From positions 434,001 through 498,000 of the forward strand of contig NZ_VCJR02000001.1 in the NCBI RefSeq assembly GCF_009712425.2: DNA of 64,000 bases. The letters are read 5' to 3'. A program made the position numbers and the translations under genes. The notes under the pieces are model-generated. The model made no database searches. It saw nothing but the letters and a program-made list of their open reading frames with translations, and was not told the DNA's origin. Numbering within the stretch: the stretch's first letter is position 1; every line of letters starts with the position of its first letter. This DNA comes from Aquisalinus luteolus. Its GTDB lineage: Bacteria > Pseudomonadota > Alphaproteobacteria > Caulobacterales > Parvularculaceae. Of the stretch, positions 42,928 through 51,586 are shown in pieces.

Positions 42928-44477
42928 CTGGCATCCCCATTGTTCGCCATCCCGGCATGTTGCCCTGTCCTGGCCTTTTCTTTTGGTGCTGTCCTGCTTT
43001 CAGGTATCCAGACCCTGAATATTGCGCCACCCTGCGCACTGTTTCGCACGCTGACAATCCCGCCCCATCCTGTCACCATACCCTGTACCACGGCAAGCCC
43101 GAGACCGATGCCCTTGCCGCGTTTTTTCGTGGTGAAAAAGGGTTCGAAGATATGGGAACGGGTCTCCGGCGAGATGCCACTGCCTTCGTCCATTACATCG
43201 ATCCAGACAAATGGCCCGGAGGAGGACGGGACGACATCGAGGTCTGCGGGCGGGATGCCGCCCCGGCCGGCGGATATGAAAATGTCCCCTGTGGCCTTCT
43301 GCGCATCAGATGCGTTTACCAGCAGATTGAGCATCACCTGTCTCAGCTCCACATCATCTGCCATCGCGAAAAGGCCTGCGCCCGGCGCGTCCAGATGGTA
43401 GACGAGGCCAGTCGGGGCAACATCCTGGGAATAGGAGAGTAGTTCGCGCAGGAACATGCCCAGATCCAGTGGTTGCAGGCCACTGGTGCCGCCACGTGCC
43501 ATGGACAGGGTCTGGCGCAATATATCGCCGGCCTGCAATACGGCGGTGTTGATGCGCTCCAGCAGCTTCTCCCGGTCGGGCTGGTCCGGCTGTGCCTTGA
43601 GGGCACGGGCATAGACACCCGCAGGGTGCAGGATGTTGGAAAGCTCATGGGCAAGGCCGCCGGCGAACCGGTTCAGGGCTTCGATTTTCTGCAGTTCATA
43701 GAGTTTCTTCTGGTAGACGCCTTTTTCTTCGGACAGCCTGACACGCTCGGTGCGGTCGAACTCTACCGTCAGGATACGATCTATTTCGCCATTGTCGCCA
43801 GTCAGGGGGTAGACGTACACAAGCCAGTGAGTACCTTTCAACGGCCCGGCATTGACCCTGAGAGGGCGGCCGATAATCGGTTCAGGGCAGTCCATCACCT
43901 CTTTCAACAAAGGCTCGATATGGTGGCGGTGCCTGAGCCCCTCGACTGCCTGCTGCTTCTGGCCGATGACGTCTTGCGCCGTCACGCCATAGCTCTCTGT
44001 CAGTTCCCTGTTGATATAAAGAACCGCTCCCTCGCGATCCTGGACCATGACCCCCATAGGCAGGCGATCAAGAATATTGGAGGTCCGGCGATCGCGTTCA
44101 GCCATTCTTCGCTGGGAGAGAACCTGCTCCGTACGGTCATTGATGACGATAATGATCTCGTCATCTGAACAGGAACTGGCTGTGCAGTCATAGTAACGCC
44201 TTGAGCCATCGGGCCAGACCCAGCGCAGGACACCCTGCCAGGGTTTGCTGGAGGCAAGGAAGGCTTCATATTCCTTCCAGCGTAGCGCCTGCATTTCCTC
44301 CGTATCGTGATCGAGCATATGCCACGGCTTTCCGATGACATCCGCCTGAGCAGAAAAACCGAGCAGATGCCGGGCGCTGGAGGAGGCATGGACGATATGG
44401 GCGTTGCGATCGAAAATCGCGTAGCCGATCATGGACCGGTCGATGGCGTCCAGAATGTCCTTGTGGAGTGGTTCCAT
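42924..44477 (-). CDS. PAS-domain sensor histidine kinase
   Basis: A 517-residue soluble kinase with two PAS domains (about residues 5-120 and 130-245). The phospho-accepting H277 is in FAGGLAHELSNILHP. The ATPase domain has LLVNASDAQ, MDEGSGI, FEPFFTTKKRGKGIGLGLAVVQG. There is no membrane segment, so an internal signal such as redox, oxygen or a small ligand is expected. The ATG at 44477 has AGAGG; a GTG at 44531 overlaps the marR stop (GTGA) and is an alternative. It is coupled to the downstream regulator. Confidence 0.88.
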   Translation of the reverse strand: MEPLHKDILDAIDRSMIGYAIFDRNAHIVHASSSARHLLGFSAQADVIGKPWHMLDHDTEEMQALRWKEYEAFLASSKPWQGVLRWVWPDGSRRYYDCTASSCSDDEIIIVINDRTEQVLSQRRMAERDRRTSNILDRLPMGVMVQDREGAVLYINRELTESYGVTAQDVIGQKQQAVEGLRHRHHIEPLLKEVMDCPEPIIGRPLRVNAGPLKGTHWLVYVYPLTGDNGEIDRILTVEFDRTERVRLSEEKGVYQKKLYELQKIEALNRFAGGLAHELSNILHPAGVYARALKAQPDQPDREKLLERINTAVLQAGDILRQTLSMARGGTSGLQPLDLGMFLRELLSYSQDVAPTGLVYHLDAPGAGLFAMADDVELRQVMLNLLVNASDAQKATGDIFISAGRGGIPPADLDVVPSSSGPFVWIDVMDEGSGISPETRSHIFEPFFTTKKRGKGIGLGLAVVQGMVTGWGGIVSVRNSAQGGAIFRVWIPESRTAPKEKARTGQHAGMANNGDAR

Positions 44478-44527
44478 TGCACTTGCCTCTAGTTCCGCGG
44501 TCCCGGATGCCGCCAGGAAGAGGGTGG

Positions 44528-44974
44528 TCACTCGACCGGCGGTTTGGACAATCTTGAATGCAGCTTGTTCAGCGCAAGGGCAAGGGTCGACAATTCGTCT
44601 TCATCAAGTTCATGGACGATACGCGCGCAGCGATTGAGCGGATCATGTTCCAGGACGGCATGGCCTGCTTCGGTCAGGTTGATGATCTTGGTGCGAGAGT
44701 CGGTTGGTGAGTCGGTTACTTCGGCGAGGCCGCGGCTGACGAGGGAGGCGGTCGTGCGCGACGCCGGTCCGCTTGTAACACCGAGATATTTTGCAAGGCC
44801 CGCGACATTACGGCTGTTGGCGCCTGCCCGTTCCAGATAGCGCAGGGCCGACCATTGCACGGCGTGCAGCGCCTTAGGCTGCTTCTCGTCGTAGACGAGG
44901 CGGGCAGTCTGTTCCAGCAGGAGCGCTATACCGCGGGCTTTGCGGTCCGGTGTGATGTCTCTTTCCTCGCTCAT
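44528..44974 (-). CDS. MarR family transcriptional regulator
   Basis: A 148-residue winged-helix protein. The HTH and wing region is VAGLAKYLGVTSGPASRTTASLVSRGLAEVTDSPTDSRTKIINLTE. MarR proteins usually respond to small aromatic or oxidative signals. It is the first gene of a five-gene minus-strand operon. It diverges from a promoter flanked by paired TGCTA-N-TAGCA palindromes, so self-regulation through those sites is likely. Confidence 0.9.
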   Translation of the reverse strand: MSEERDITPDRKARGIALLLEQTARLVYDEKQPKALHAVQWSALRYLERAGANSRNVAGLAKYLGVTSGPASRTTASLVSRGLAEVTDSPTDSRTKIINLTEAGHAVLEHDPLNRCARIVHELDEDELSTLALALNKLHSRLSKPPVE

Positions 44975-45045
44975 TCACTCCCCCAAATGAGACGCCAGCT
45001 AACACGTTGTTTTTGCTGGCGCAGAAGGACGTTACAAAAAAACAA

Positions 45046-45108
45046 TGCTAGTAGCAATGAAATTTCTTGACCCTTGTGATGTTACAAAATATATGTGTGC
45101 TACTAGCA
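45046..45108. promoter_or_regulatory. Plus-strand promoter between two MarR-like operators
   Basis: TTGACC (45067-45072), 17 bp, TATATG (45090-45095) form a good sigma-70-type promoter reading away from marR. Palindromes TGCTAGTAGCA (45046-45056) and TGCTACTAGCA (45098-45108) flank it, 52 bp centre to centre. Each is preceded by GTTACAAAA, so the site looks like a duplicated unit. Binding by the adjacent MarR is inferred. Confidence 0.6.
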
Positions 45109-45331
45109 ACGAGTTGAGGTGCTTGGCGCGTCGACTCCGGCGTCTGGCTCGAGAGTTGCGTAAGTTTGAGTACGAGCCGGATCAGCCAAAGGAACACTGT
45201 TCCGTTGCAAGCCAGATTTGATTTTCGTCGGTTTCTCTCTCTCCCCCCTGACCGGCGAAACATCCGAGGGCGTTGTCAGCGTATCGGCAACGCCCTCTCT
45301 ACTTTCAGGCCCCAAGCGGGCCTTTTGTTTT
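45102..45331 (+). ncRNA. Candidate MarR-controlled small RNA with C/U-rich loop
   Basis: From the promoter at 45067-45095 a transcript of about 230 nt would end at an intrinsic terminator (AGGCCC/GGGCCT, then TTTTGTTTT, 45307-45331). Internal structure: a GGCTCG/CGAGCC hairpin, and a 10-bp hairpin TTTCGTCGGT/ACCGGCGAAA (45223-45260) exposing an 18-nt loop of C and U. A GAGGGCGTTG/CAACGCCCTC hairpin (45266-45297) follows. No open reading frame here is convincing. The loop could pair with purine-rich ribosome sites. This is a prediction from sequence alone. Confidence 0.5.
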
Positions 45332-45374
45332 CGGCCCTTGCGGGCTCTTGGTCAGGTCCTTCGGACCAGTGGAC

Positions 45375-45409
45375 ATCCTGTCAGCTCTCTCTCCCCCTGC
45401 TGGCAGGAT
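45375..45409 (+). repeat. Second C/U-loop hairpin
   Basis: Arms ATCCTGTCAG and CTGGCAGGAT (one G-U pair) enclose a 15-nt loop CTCTCTCTCCCCCTG. The loop is nearly the same as that of the hairpin at 45223-45260. It lies beyond the proposed terminator and before the mnmC end. Confidence 0.55.
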
Positions 45410-45457
45410 CAGGGGGTCGGTTCCTTAGGGTGCCGGCCCCCGCCTTGCTTCAATCGA

Positions 45458-47401
45458 TCAGTGAACGTTTCTTTTCAGGTCCCGTACGATGAACCGTGCC
45501 GGTGACAGCATCGCCATGACGTCCGGGCTGACGGGCATGGGGATGCCGGTGATCATTGAAGTAATGATAGCGGCACAGAGGGGCGCGGTGACGAGTCCGC
45601 GCGAGCCGAGGCCGGTTAGCGCGTAGGTACTTTCTTGCCATGTGGCGAGTGGGTATGGGCCTTTCACGCCTGTGCGCAAACCATCATAGTCAGACAGGAA
45701 CCGGCCCGTATCCGGCATCGGCCCTGCGACCGGGTGACGGTCTGCGGTAACGCACCGCCATGCGGCACGGGACGCATTCACTTGTGCCGTGTACAGGCCG
45801 GGAAGAACGGCCGATGCGGCATCGACATTGCGCAGGCTTCTTACCTCGTCCGGCGCCGGGGTCGGGAGGGCGCCTTGCGGAGCCTTGTCATAGGTAGCGC
45901 CGGTGACGAGCCTGTCGCCCAGCGGGGCTATGTAATTGCCGAAGGTGACGGCGCAGGCGGGTGGGGCCATGTCGAGAATATCGATCTGGCCGAGGGATGC
46001 GGAGAGATGACCGTCTCCAAATAGGCCAATGCTATTTGCGCCTGTGGCTTCGATGCGGACCGCAGCTGTTTCGGGTGCCGGCTCATTACGGATAATGATG
46101 CCCTGCAACAGAGCTTCGACGAAACGGGCGGGGCGGATCGTGCCTGCCTGCGGCAGGTATAGGTGCAAGGCGTCGTCCGGCAGGATCATATCGGTTGCGG
46201 CGATCTGTCGGGCGCGATCGCTATCGACCAGCTCAAGCCAGCCAGGCGGCAGGATGCCGCTTTCGGCGAGAGCGCGATGGCGGCCTGTATCTTCCAGCGT
46301 TAGGGCAAGAATGAGCCCGCTGCGGGAAGCGAAGATCTCCGTGTCCGTCTCTTTCTCCAGCTGCTCGATCAGGCGAACCGTGTGCAGCCAGGCCTGACGG
46401 TAGAATTGCCGTGCAGATGTATCGCCGAGGTCGAGCCGCGGCATGATGAGGCCCGCCGGATTGCCCGAGGCACCTGCCGCCATGCCGGAGGGATCATGGA
46501 CGATGGCTTCGCGGCCTGCGCGTCGCAATGCCCAGGCAATGCTGGCCCCGGCGATGCCGGCGCCGGCGATGTGTATGGTCTCATTTCGTGATGGCCGGTG
46601 CAGGTTTGACAGGCTGAACCATGGGGCGGGGTCGTTCGGGGGAGCGTCCATGAAATCATCAGTGACCTGACGCCTTGCGATCAGCATCTCCCGCTTGCGG
46701 CCGAAGCCAGGTGTCTTTTCGATTTCAAAGCCGTTCGCCTGCAGGCGACGGCGCACGGCCCCGGCAACGGTGAAGGTGGCAGCTGTCGCACCGGAGGCGC
46801 TGAGCCTGCCGATTTCTGTGAAGAGCTCCTCGCGCCACATGCCTTCGTTGAGGGCAGGGGAGAAGCCGTCGAGAAACCAGGCATCAGCCTTGAAGTCGGC
46901 ATTCGTCAGCATGCTGCCAGCTTCGCCAAGGGCGAGGGTCAGCGTGACATCAGGTGCCAGATAGAGCGTGTGGAAGCCGGGGGTCAATGCGGGATAGGCG
47001 GCGGCGAGGCGCTCCGCATAGGGAGCAAGATCGGGCCAGCGTTTGGCCACATGATCCTGCGCCGCATGGAAGTCATTCGGGGTTAGTGGAAAGCCTTCGA
47101 CGGAGAAGATGTGGAGGTGGCCCTGGTCATGGCCTCGCTCGTTCCATGCCTGCCATGCAGCGAGAATGTTCAGCCCGGTGCCGAAGCCCATTTCGGCAAT
47201 GGTGAAGATATTGCCTTCATTAAGGGTGGCGAAGCGGGTGGGCAGGTCATTGCCCGCCAGAAAGACATGCTGCGTTTCCTCCAGTCCGCCGAGATCGGAG
47301 AAATAGACGTCCCCGAACGCGGTGGACCGGACCGAATCGCCCGCCGACCAGTCGAGGTCGGCAGTGGGAAGGGTGTCGTTAAAGGGGGGGGCCTTGCTCA
47401 T
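45458..47401 (-). CDS. mnmC: Bifunctional tRNA U34 modification enzyme MnmC
   Basis: A 647-residue fusion. The N-terminal methyltransferase domain has NIFTIAEMGFGTGLNILAAW and DAWFLDGFSPALNEGMW. The C-terminal FAD-dependent oxidase has the dinucleotide motif IHIAGAGIAGASIAWALRRAG and, near the end, YALTGLGSRGLVTAPL. It converts cmnm5(s2)U34 to nm5 and then to mnm5(s2)U34 in tRNA anticodons. Both domains look intact. Monocistronic. Confidence 0.95.
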   Translation of the reverse strand: MSKAPPFNDTLPTADLDWSAGDSVRSTAFGDVYFSDLGGLEETQHVFLAGNDLPTRFATLNEGNIFTIAEMGFGTGLNILAAWQAWNERGHDQGHLHIFSVEGFPLTPNDFHAAQDHVAKRWPDLAPYAERLAAAYPALTPGFHTLYLAPDVTLTLALGEAGSMLTNADFKADAWFLDGFSPALNEGMWREELFTEIGRLSASGATAATFTVAGAVRRRLQANGFEIEKTPGFGRKREMLIARRQVTDDFMDAPPNDPAPWFSLSNLHRPSRNETIHIAGAGIAGASIAWALRRAGREAIVHDPSGMAAGASGNPAGLIMPRLDLGDTSARQFYRQAWLHTVRLIEQLEKETDTEIFASRSGLILALTLEDTGRHRALAESGILPPGWLELVDSDRARQIAATDMILPDDALHLYLPQAGTIRPARFVEALLQGIIIRNEPAPETAAVRIEATGANSIGLFGDGHLSASLGQIDILDMAPPACAVTFGNYIAPLGDRLVTGATYDKAPQGALPTPAPDEVRSLRNVDAASAVLPGLYTAQVNASRAAWRCVTADRHPVAGPMPDTGRFLSDYDGLRTGVKGPYPLATWQESTYALTGLGSRGLVTAPLCAAIITSMITGIPMPVSPDVMAMLSPARFIVRDLKRNVH

Positions 47402-47446
47402 GAGGGCTGAATAAGCCCGTCGCAGGCGTCAGGCAACTGCAGGCAT

Positions 47447-48661
47447 TTACCCCTTCAGCGCTTCCAGCACGGCATCGGAAGCGTAACCATCCGGCTCCAT
47501 GCCGTTGGCCTCTTGCCATTTGCGCAGGGCGGCTCGGGTGCCGGCACCGATGATGCCGTCGACCGGGCCCGGATCGAAACCGGCATCGGCGAGGGCCTGC
47601 TGCAGTGCCTTGCGTTCGCTGAGCGACAGTGGGCGGTCATTACGCGGCCAGTCCTTGGAAAAGCCTGTCGCGCGACCGGCGATGTGGTCGCTGAGGAGGC
47701 CGATGCCCAGGGCGTAGGACGTGGAGTTGTTATAGCGCAGGATCGCGTTGAAGTTGGAAAAGGCGATGAAGGCAGGGCCGGCGGAACCGGCGGGCACGAA
47801 GATAAAGCCTTCCTCGTTCAGGTCGATATGATCACCCAGCGCGGTGCCGTCAGCTTTCGTGACGCCCGCTTGCGACCATGTCGCGGCGCTCTTGCGGATC
47901 GATCGGTCAGCGGAGGAATAATCGAAATTGTCCGGCAGGGAGACCTCGAAGCCCCATGGCTGGTCGGCGGTATAGCCCGACTTGCGCAGGTAGTTGGCGG
48001 TGGACCCGAACACGTCCGGCAGGTCGGCCCAGAGATTGCGGCGGCCATCGGCATTCTGGTCGACGGCATAGGCGAGATAGGTCGTCGGGATGAACTGGGT
48101 CTGGCCCATGGCGCCGGCCCAGGAGCCTTTCAACTGGTCGCGGTCGGCGAAGTCCTTGGTGATGATCTCCAGCGCAGCGAGCAGCTGTTCGCGGCCGAAG
48201 CTGGTGCGGCGGCCTTCATAGCCAAGGGTTGCAAGGGCAGACAGGACATCATAATTGCCGAGGATCGCGCCATAGGCGGATTCAAGCCCCCAGATGGCGG
48301 TGATGATTTCCGCATCGACGCCATAGGCGGCCTCGATCTCGGCTAGCAGTTCGCGGTTGGCGTTATAGTTGTTGAGGCCGTTGGAGACGCGGGTGTCGGA
48401 AACGGCGATGTCGAGATATTCCCAGATCGCCTTGGTAAATTCAGGCTGGTCGGCGTTCAGCTCCATAACTCGGGGGATGCGAGAGACGCTCTCCATTTCC
48501 TCGTCATAGATGCTGGCGGGGATGCCTTTCTCGATGGCGGTGGCGCGAAACTCGTCTTTCCAGGCGTTGAAGCCCGTTTCGCCGTCATCCTGAGCTGCGG
48601 CAAGGCCGCTGAAGGAAAGTGCGCCAGCAGCGGCGAGGAAGGCGAGGGGGCGTAGCGTCAT
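47447..48661 (-). CDS. Lytic murein transglycosylase (MltB family) with peptidoglycan-binding domain
   Basis: A 404-residue secreted enzyme with a signal peptide (GLAAAQD). The SLT_2 domain has the catalytic Glu in AIWGLESAYGAILGNYDV, then GSWAGAMGQTQFIPTTYLAYAVD and DVFGSTANYL. The C-terminal peptidoglycan-binding domain is LQQALADAGFDPGPVDGIIG followed by AGTRAALRKWQ. It cleaves glycan strands to 1,6-anhydro products. Monocistronic. Confidence 0.94.
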   Translation of the reverse strand: MTLRPLAFLAAAGALSFSGLAAAQDDGETGFNAWKDEFRATAIEKGIPASIYDEEMESVSRIPRVMELNADQPEFTKAIWEYLDIAVSDTRVSNGLNNYNANRELLAEIEAAYGVDAEIITAIWGLESAYGAILGNYDVLSALATLGYEGRRTSFGREQLLAALEIITKDFADRDQLKGSWAGAMGQTQFIPTTYLAYAVDQNADGRRNLWADLPDVFGSTANYLRKSGYTADQPWGFEVSLPDNFDYSSADRSIRKSAATWSQAGVTKADGTALGDHIDLNEEGFIFVPAGSAGPAFIAFSNFNAILRYNNSTSYALGIGLLSDHIAGRATGFSKDWPRNDRPLSLSERKALQQALADAGFDPGPVDGIIGAGTRAALRKWQEANGMEPDGYASDAVLEALKG

Positions 48662-48912
48662 GGGTCGGCACTCCGTCTATTCTGGTTAACTACCCGCGAT
48701 TCTAGGCAAAATTCCGCTTCCCCGTCCAGTGACGAAGCAGACAGGAAGGTTAAGATAGCGGATACCGGTAATACCGGGACAAGCTGTTCCCGTAGAGTTG
48801 GGCCTTGACAGTCAGGGGGCTGTCCGCTACCTCCCACCGCTCACGGCGGCGCCCCCGGCGCAGCCTCACGGAATTCCTGAACACGAACGCACTAATCAAG
48901 GGCGCCAAGGCC

Positions 48913-49038
48913 ATGAAAGTAAGAAGCTCGCTTAAATCCCTGAAGAACCGTCACCGCGATTGCCGCGTCGTGCGCCGCAAGGGACGCATCTACGTGATCA
49001 ACAAGACCCAGCGCCGTTACAAAGCCCGCCAGGGCTAA
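48913..49038 (+). CDS. rpmJ: 50S ribosomal protein L36
   Basis: A 41-residue basic protein, [20 protein letters not shown] continuing [20 protein letters not shown]. This is the zinc-free type of L36 that lacks the four-ligand ribbon. The ATG at 48913 is the only start that matches the family; the reading to 48805 is leader sequence. A 250-bp leader precedes it. Confidence 0.95.
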   Translation: MKVRSSLKSLKNRHRDCRVVRRKGRIYVINKTQRRYKARQG

Positions 49039-49123
49039 GGCCGGGTCTTTCGGTCCCGTGACCGCGACGATTCTGACAAAAACCTCAATTGCCGAAAAGC
49101 GCAGCGCCCTCTACAGTCGAGGC

Positions 49124-49690
49124 ATGCGCTTTTTTGCTTTTTACTTTTCCGCTATTGCCTTCCTGGTTTTTGGGCTGTCTGCAGGTCTTGCGCCAGCCGC
49201 CGCTGACCAGACCGATCCGTCGCTGGAGGCGCTGTTCGCCGAACTGCGCGACGGCACGGTGATCGACGCGCAGGCGACGACCGATCGCATCGTCGAGGTA
49301 TGGGCGACCGCGCCGAGCCCGACCGTCAACATCCTGTATGAGCGGGCGACCGAGGCGATGTACAATGACGAGTATGATCTCGCGGACGAGCTGGCCAACC
49401 ACATCACCGGGCTGGCGCCGCATTTCGCGCAGGGCTGGGTGCTGCAGGCCAATATCAAGATTGCGCTGAACGACCGCCAGCGGGCGCTCGATGCCTATCG
49501 CGAGGCGCTGGAACTGGAGCCGCGCCATTTCATCGCCTCCAGCCAGCTGGCCGATATCCTGAATGCCAATGGCGAGGACCGGGCGGCGTTCGATCTCTAC
49601 CAGCAGGCGTTGCAGTGGAACCCGCATTATGCGCCTGCGCGCGATGCCTCCGCCCGCCTGCGGCAGGTCCTTACCGGGCAAGAGATTTAA
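49124..49690 (+). CDS. Periplasmic tetratricopeptide-repeat protein
   Basis: A 188-residue protein with a signal peptide (MRFFAFYFSAIAFLVFG...APAAA). About three TPR units follow: ILYERATEAMYNDEYDLADE, WVLQANIKIALNDRQRALDA, and QLADILNANGEDRAAFDLYQ. TPR proteins are protein-interaction scaffolds; the partner is not known. The ATG at 49124 is preferred to 49058 because it begins the signal peptide. Tail-to-tail with the cation antiporter gene. Confidence 0.85.
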   Translation: MRFFAFYFSAIAFLVFGLSAGLAPAAADQTDPSLEALFAELRDGTVIDAQATTDRIVEVWATAPSPTVNILYERATEAMYNDEYDLADELANHITGLAPHFAQGWVLQANIKIALNDRQRALDAYREALELEPRHFIASSQLADILNANGEDRAAFDLYQQALQWNPHYAPARDASARLRQVLTGQEI

Positions 49691-49705
49691 GCAGACATCC
49701 AGACC

Positions 49706-50719
49706 TTATCCTGCCGCCAGCAGGGCCATCCCGCCGAGATACAGAACCAGAACGAGGCTGCTTTCGAAGCCTATGCGGGCAAAGCCGCGCTTTTCGCGCA
49801 CGATCAGCCCGGCGATGAGCACTGCGGTCATCAGGATCGTCAGGGCGAGAAGGAAGGATTGCTGGCCGGAAATGGCGTGATAGATCGAGCCTTCACGATA
49901 GGCCGCATCGGCACCGGCGAGGAACAGCACGTCGAAAAGGTTCCCGCCCATGATGCCGCCGACCGCCAGTGTCAGTGCGCCGCGGCGCACGGCGGCGATG
50001 GTGGTGACAAGCTCCGGCGTCGACGTGGCGATGGCGGTCAACAGCGCGCCGGTAACGCTCTCGGACAGCGAGAAGGTCGTCATCAGTGTCTCGCCACTCA
50101 GGGCGATGGCCCAGCCTGCGATGCCGGTGATGCCGGCAAGAATGCAGAACTGGATGATCAGGCTCGACAGGGACATGTCGGCATTGGCCTCGTCAGGTTC
50201 GTCCATACGGGTTTCGCGTGTCTGCTCTGGCTGCCATTGCGGGAAATGCCGTGTCTTGCGCGACAGTCGCAGGCCCAAGACGTAGAAGCCGACGAGGAAC
50301 AGGCTGGCCGGGTGGATGCCATGGACGGTCCAGTCGGGCCCGCCCATGGCGATTAGCGGCACGGCGAGCATGCCGGCCAGCATGATGCCGTAGAGCAGGT
50401 TTTCTATGGAGGCTGCGGCGTGCTCGAGATTGACGCGCTTGTGAAAGAAGTCCGCCGCAACGAGAAACACCGTCTGCGCAGCGATGCCGCCGACGGCGTT
50501 GCTGACGGCAAGTTCCGGCAGGCCGCGTGAGGCGGCGACGACAGAGGTCGTCAGGCCGGACAGGGATGTTGCCGCGCCGAGAAGCACGGCACCGACCAGC
50601 GCCTCGCCGAGACCCGTACGGTCGGCGAGCCTGTCGGCGACACCGGCGAGGCGGGACCCGGCAGCGAGAATGACCAGCGTCGCGAATGCAAATATGGAAA
50701 GGGCGACGGTCGCGCTCAT
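49706..50719 (-). CDS. CaCA-family cation/calcium antiporter
   Basis: A 337-residue membrane protein with about ten hydrophobic segments in two similar halves. The repeated alpha motifs are GAATSLSGLTTSVVAASRG in the first half and TAIATSTPELVTTIAAVRRG followed by GGNLFDVLF in the second. The first motif lacks the usual acidic residue (SLSG in place of SxPE), so ion selectivity may differ. A hydrophilic loop after the fifth segment contains DEPDEANAD. Confidence 0.85.
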   Translation of the reverse strand: MSATVALSIFAFATLVILAAGSRLAGVADRLADRTGLGEALVGAVLLGAATSLSGLTTSVVAASRGLPELAVSNAVGGIAAQTVFLVAADFFHKRVNLEHAAASIENLLYGIMLAGMLAVPLIAMGGPDWTVHGIHPASLFLVGFYVLGLRLSRKTRHFPQWQPEQTRETRMDEPDEANADMSLSSLIIQFCILAGITGIAGWAIALSGETLMTTFSLSESVTGALLTAIATSTPELVTTIAAVRRGALTLAVGGIMGGNLFDVLFLAGADAAYREGSIYHAISGQQSFLLALTILMTAVLIAGLIVREKRGFARIGFESSLVLVLYLGGMALLAAG

Positions 50720-50768
50720 GCGGCCTGCCCTTCAATAAATTCAGTCATGAGCCCTCTTCTTGCGCCCG

Positions 50769-51035
50769 TCAGTGATTCCGGAGCGCCTCGATCAGCTCGT
50801 CCTTGTCCATGTCGGAGCGGCCATCGATGCCGATCTCCTGGGCCCGGTCATAGAGCTCATCCTTGGTCCAGTCTTCGTAAGCGTTCGCCTCGCCGCCTTT
50901 TTTCGACGGATGCTGGTCGTTATTGGCCTGTGCATTGGCAATGCGAGCGGCCTTTTCCTTGGAATTGCCTTCCTCGCGCAGCTTGTCATACAGCTCGTCA
51001 TCCTTGACCTGGGGGCCGTGATTTCCCTTTGGCAT
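50769..51035 (-). CDS. DUF7218 / Rho-N-terminal-like small protein
   Basis: An 88-residue acidic-basic protein. N-terminal MPKGNHGPQVKDDELYDKLR resembles DUF7218. The C-terminal WTKDELYDRAQEIGIDGRSD and DELIEALRNH are a SAP/Rho-N-like helical motif that can bind nucleic acid. The ATG at 51035 has TGGAGG upstream. It may be a nucleoid- or RNA-associated protein; no function is established. Confidence 0.75.
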   Translation of the reverse strand: MPKGNHGPQVKDDELYDKLREEGNSKEKAARIANAQANNDQHPSKKGGEANAYEDWTKDELYDRAQEIGIDGRSDMDKDELIEALRNH

Positions 51036-51213
51036 GATGTCCTCCAGTGAGATTGCAGTTGACGAACGGCGGGGAGGATAAAGGGGTTCCCCGCTGCGGC
51101 GGATCGCCCATCTGCACCTTGTGGAAAACATCGCCTTGTCCAAGGCGGGGGCGGCGGGTGTATTAGGACTTCGCGAAAAATCCACACGTTTCAGTCTCGA
51201 AGAGGATCAGACC

Positions 51214-51489
51214 ATGGCCGACGGTTCAGCAAATATGGAAACACTGGCTGAGGGCTCCGGCGGGGTCGCCGCCGAACGCCTGCGCTCCTTCATCGAGCGG
51301 GTCGAGCGCCTTGAAGAAGACAAGGCCGCGATCATGGAAGACATCAAGGAAGTCTATGCCGAAGCCAAGGGCGAGGGCTATGACACCAAGATCCTGCGCC
51401 AAGTGATCCGTATCCGGAAGATGGACCGGGCCGAGCGTCAGGAGCAGGAAGCGATCCTCGACCTGTATCTCTCCGCACTGGGGGAATAG
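51214..51489 (+). CDS. gapR: Nucleoid-associated protein GapR (DUF2312)
   Basis: A 91-residue protein, mainly one long coiled coil: [20 protein letters not shown] then [20 protein letters not shown] and QVIRIRKMD. This is the DUF2312 family, typified by Caulobacter GapR, which clamps overtwisted DNA ahead of replication and transcription. The ATG at 51214 has AGAGGA upstream. Its presence is strong evidence for an alphaproteobacterium. Confidence 0.95.
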   Translation: MADGSANMETLAEGSGGVAAERLRSFIERVERLEEDKAAIMEDIKEVYAEAKGEGYDTKILRQVIRIRKMDRAERQEQEAILDLYLSALGE

Positions 51490-51586
51490 GTTCCTGCCCT
51501 GAGTGAGGGCTCGCTCGCGGCAACGCCTGAATTCTTGATCCTGCCAGCGATGCTGGGTAGGCTTTTCGAGAAAGAGGGGAGCCGCC

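Noticed and set aside
45192-45204. SOS box GGAACACTGTTCC inside the RNA candidate
   Set aside because: The spacing is three bases, whereas the Bacillus-type box needs four and the alphaproteobacterial type is a direct repeat with seven.
45166-45492. 108-residue plus-strand protein in the marR-mnmC gap
   Set aside because: The frame has a biased composition, lacks a ribosome site, crosses two hairpins and ends inside mnmC, so a non-coding transcript fits better.
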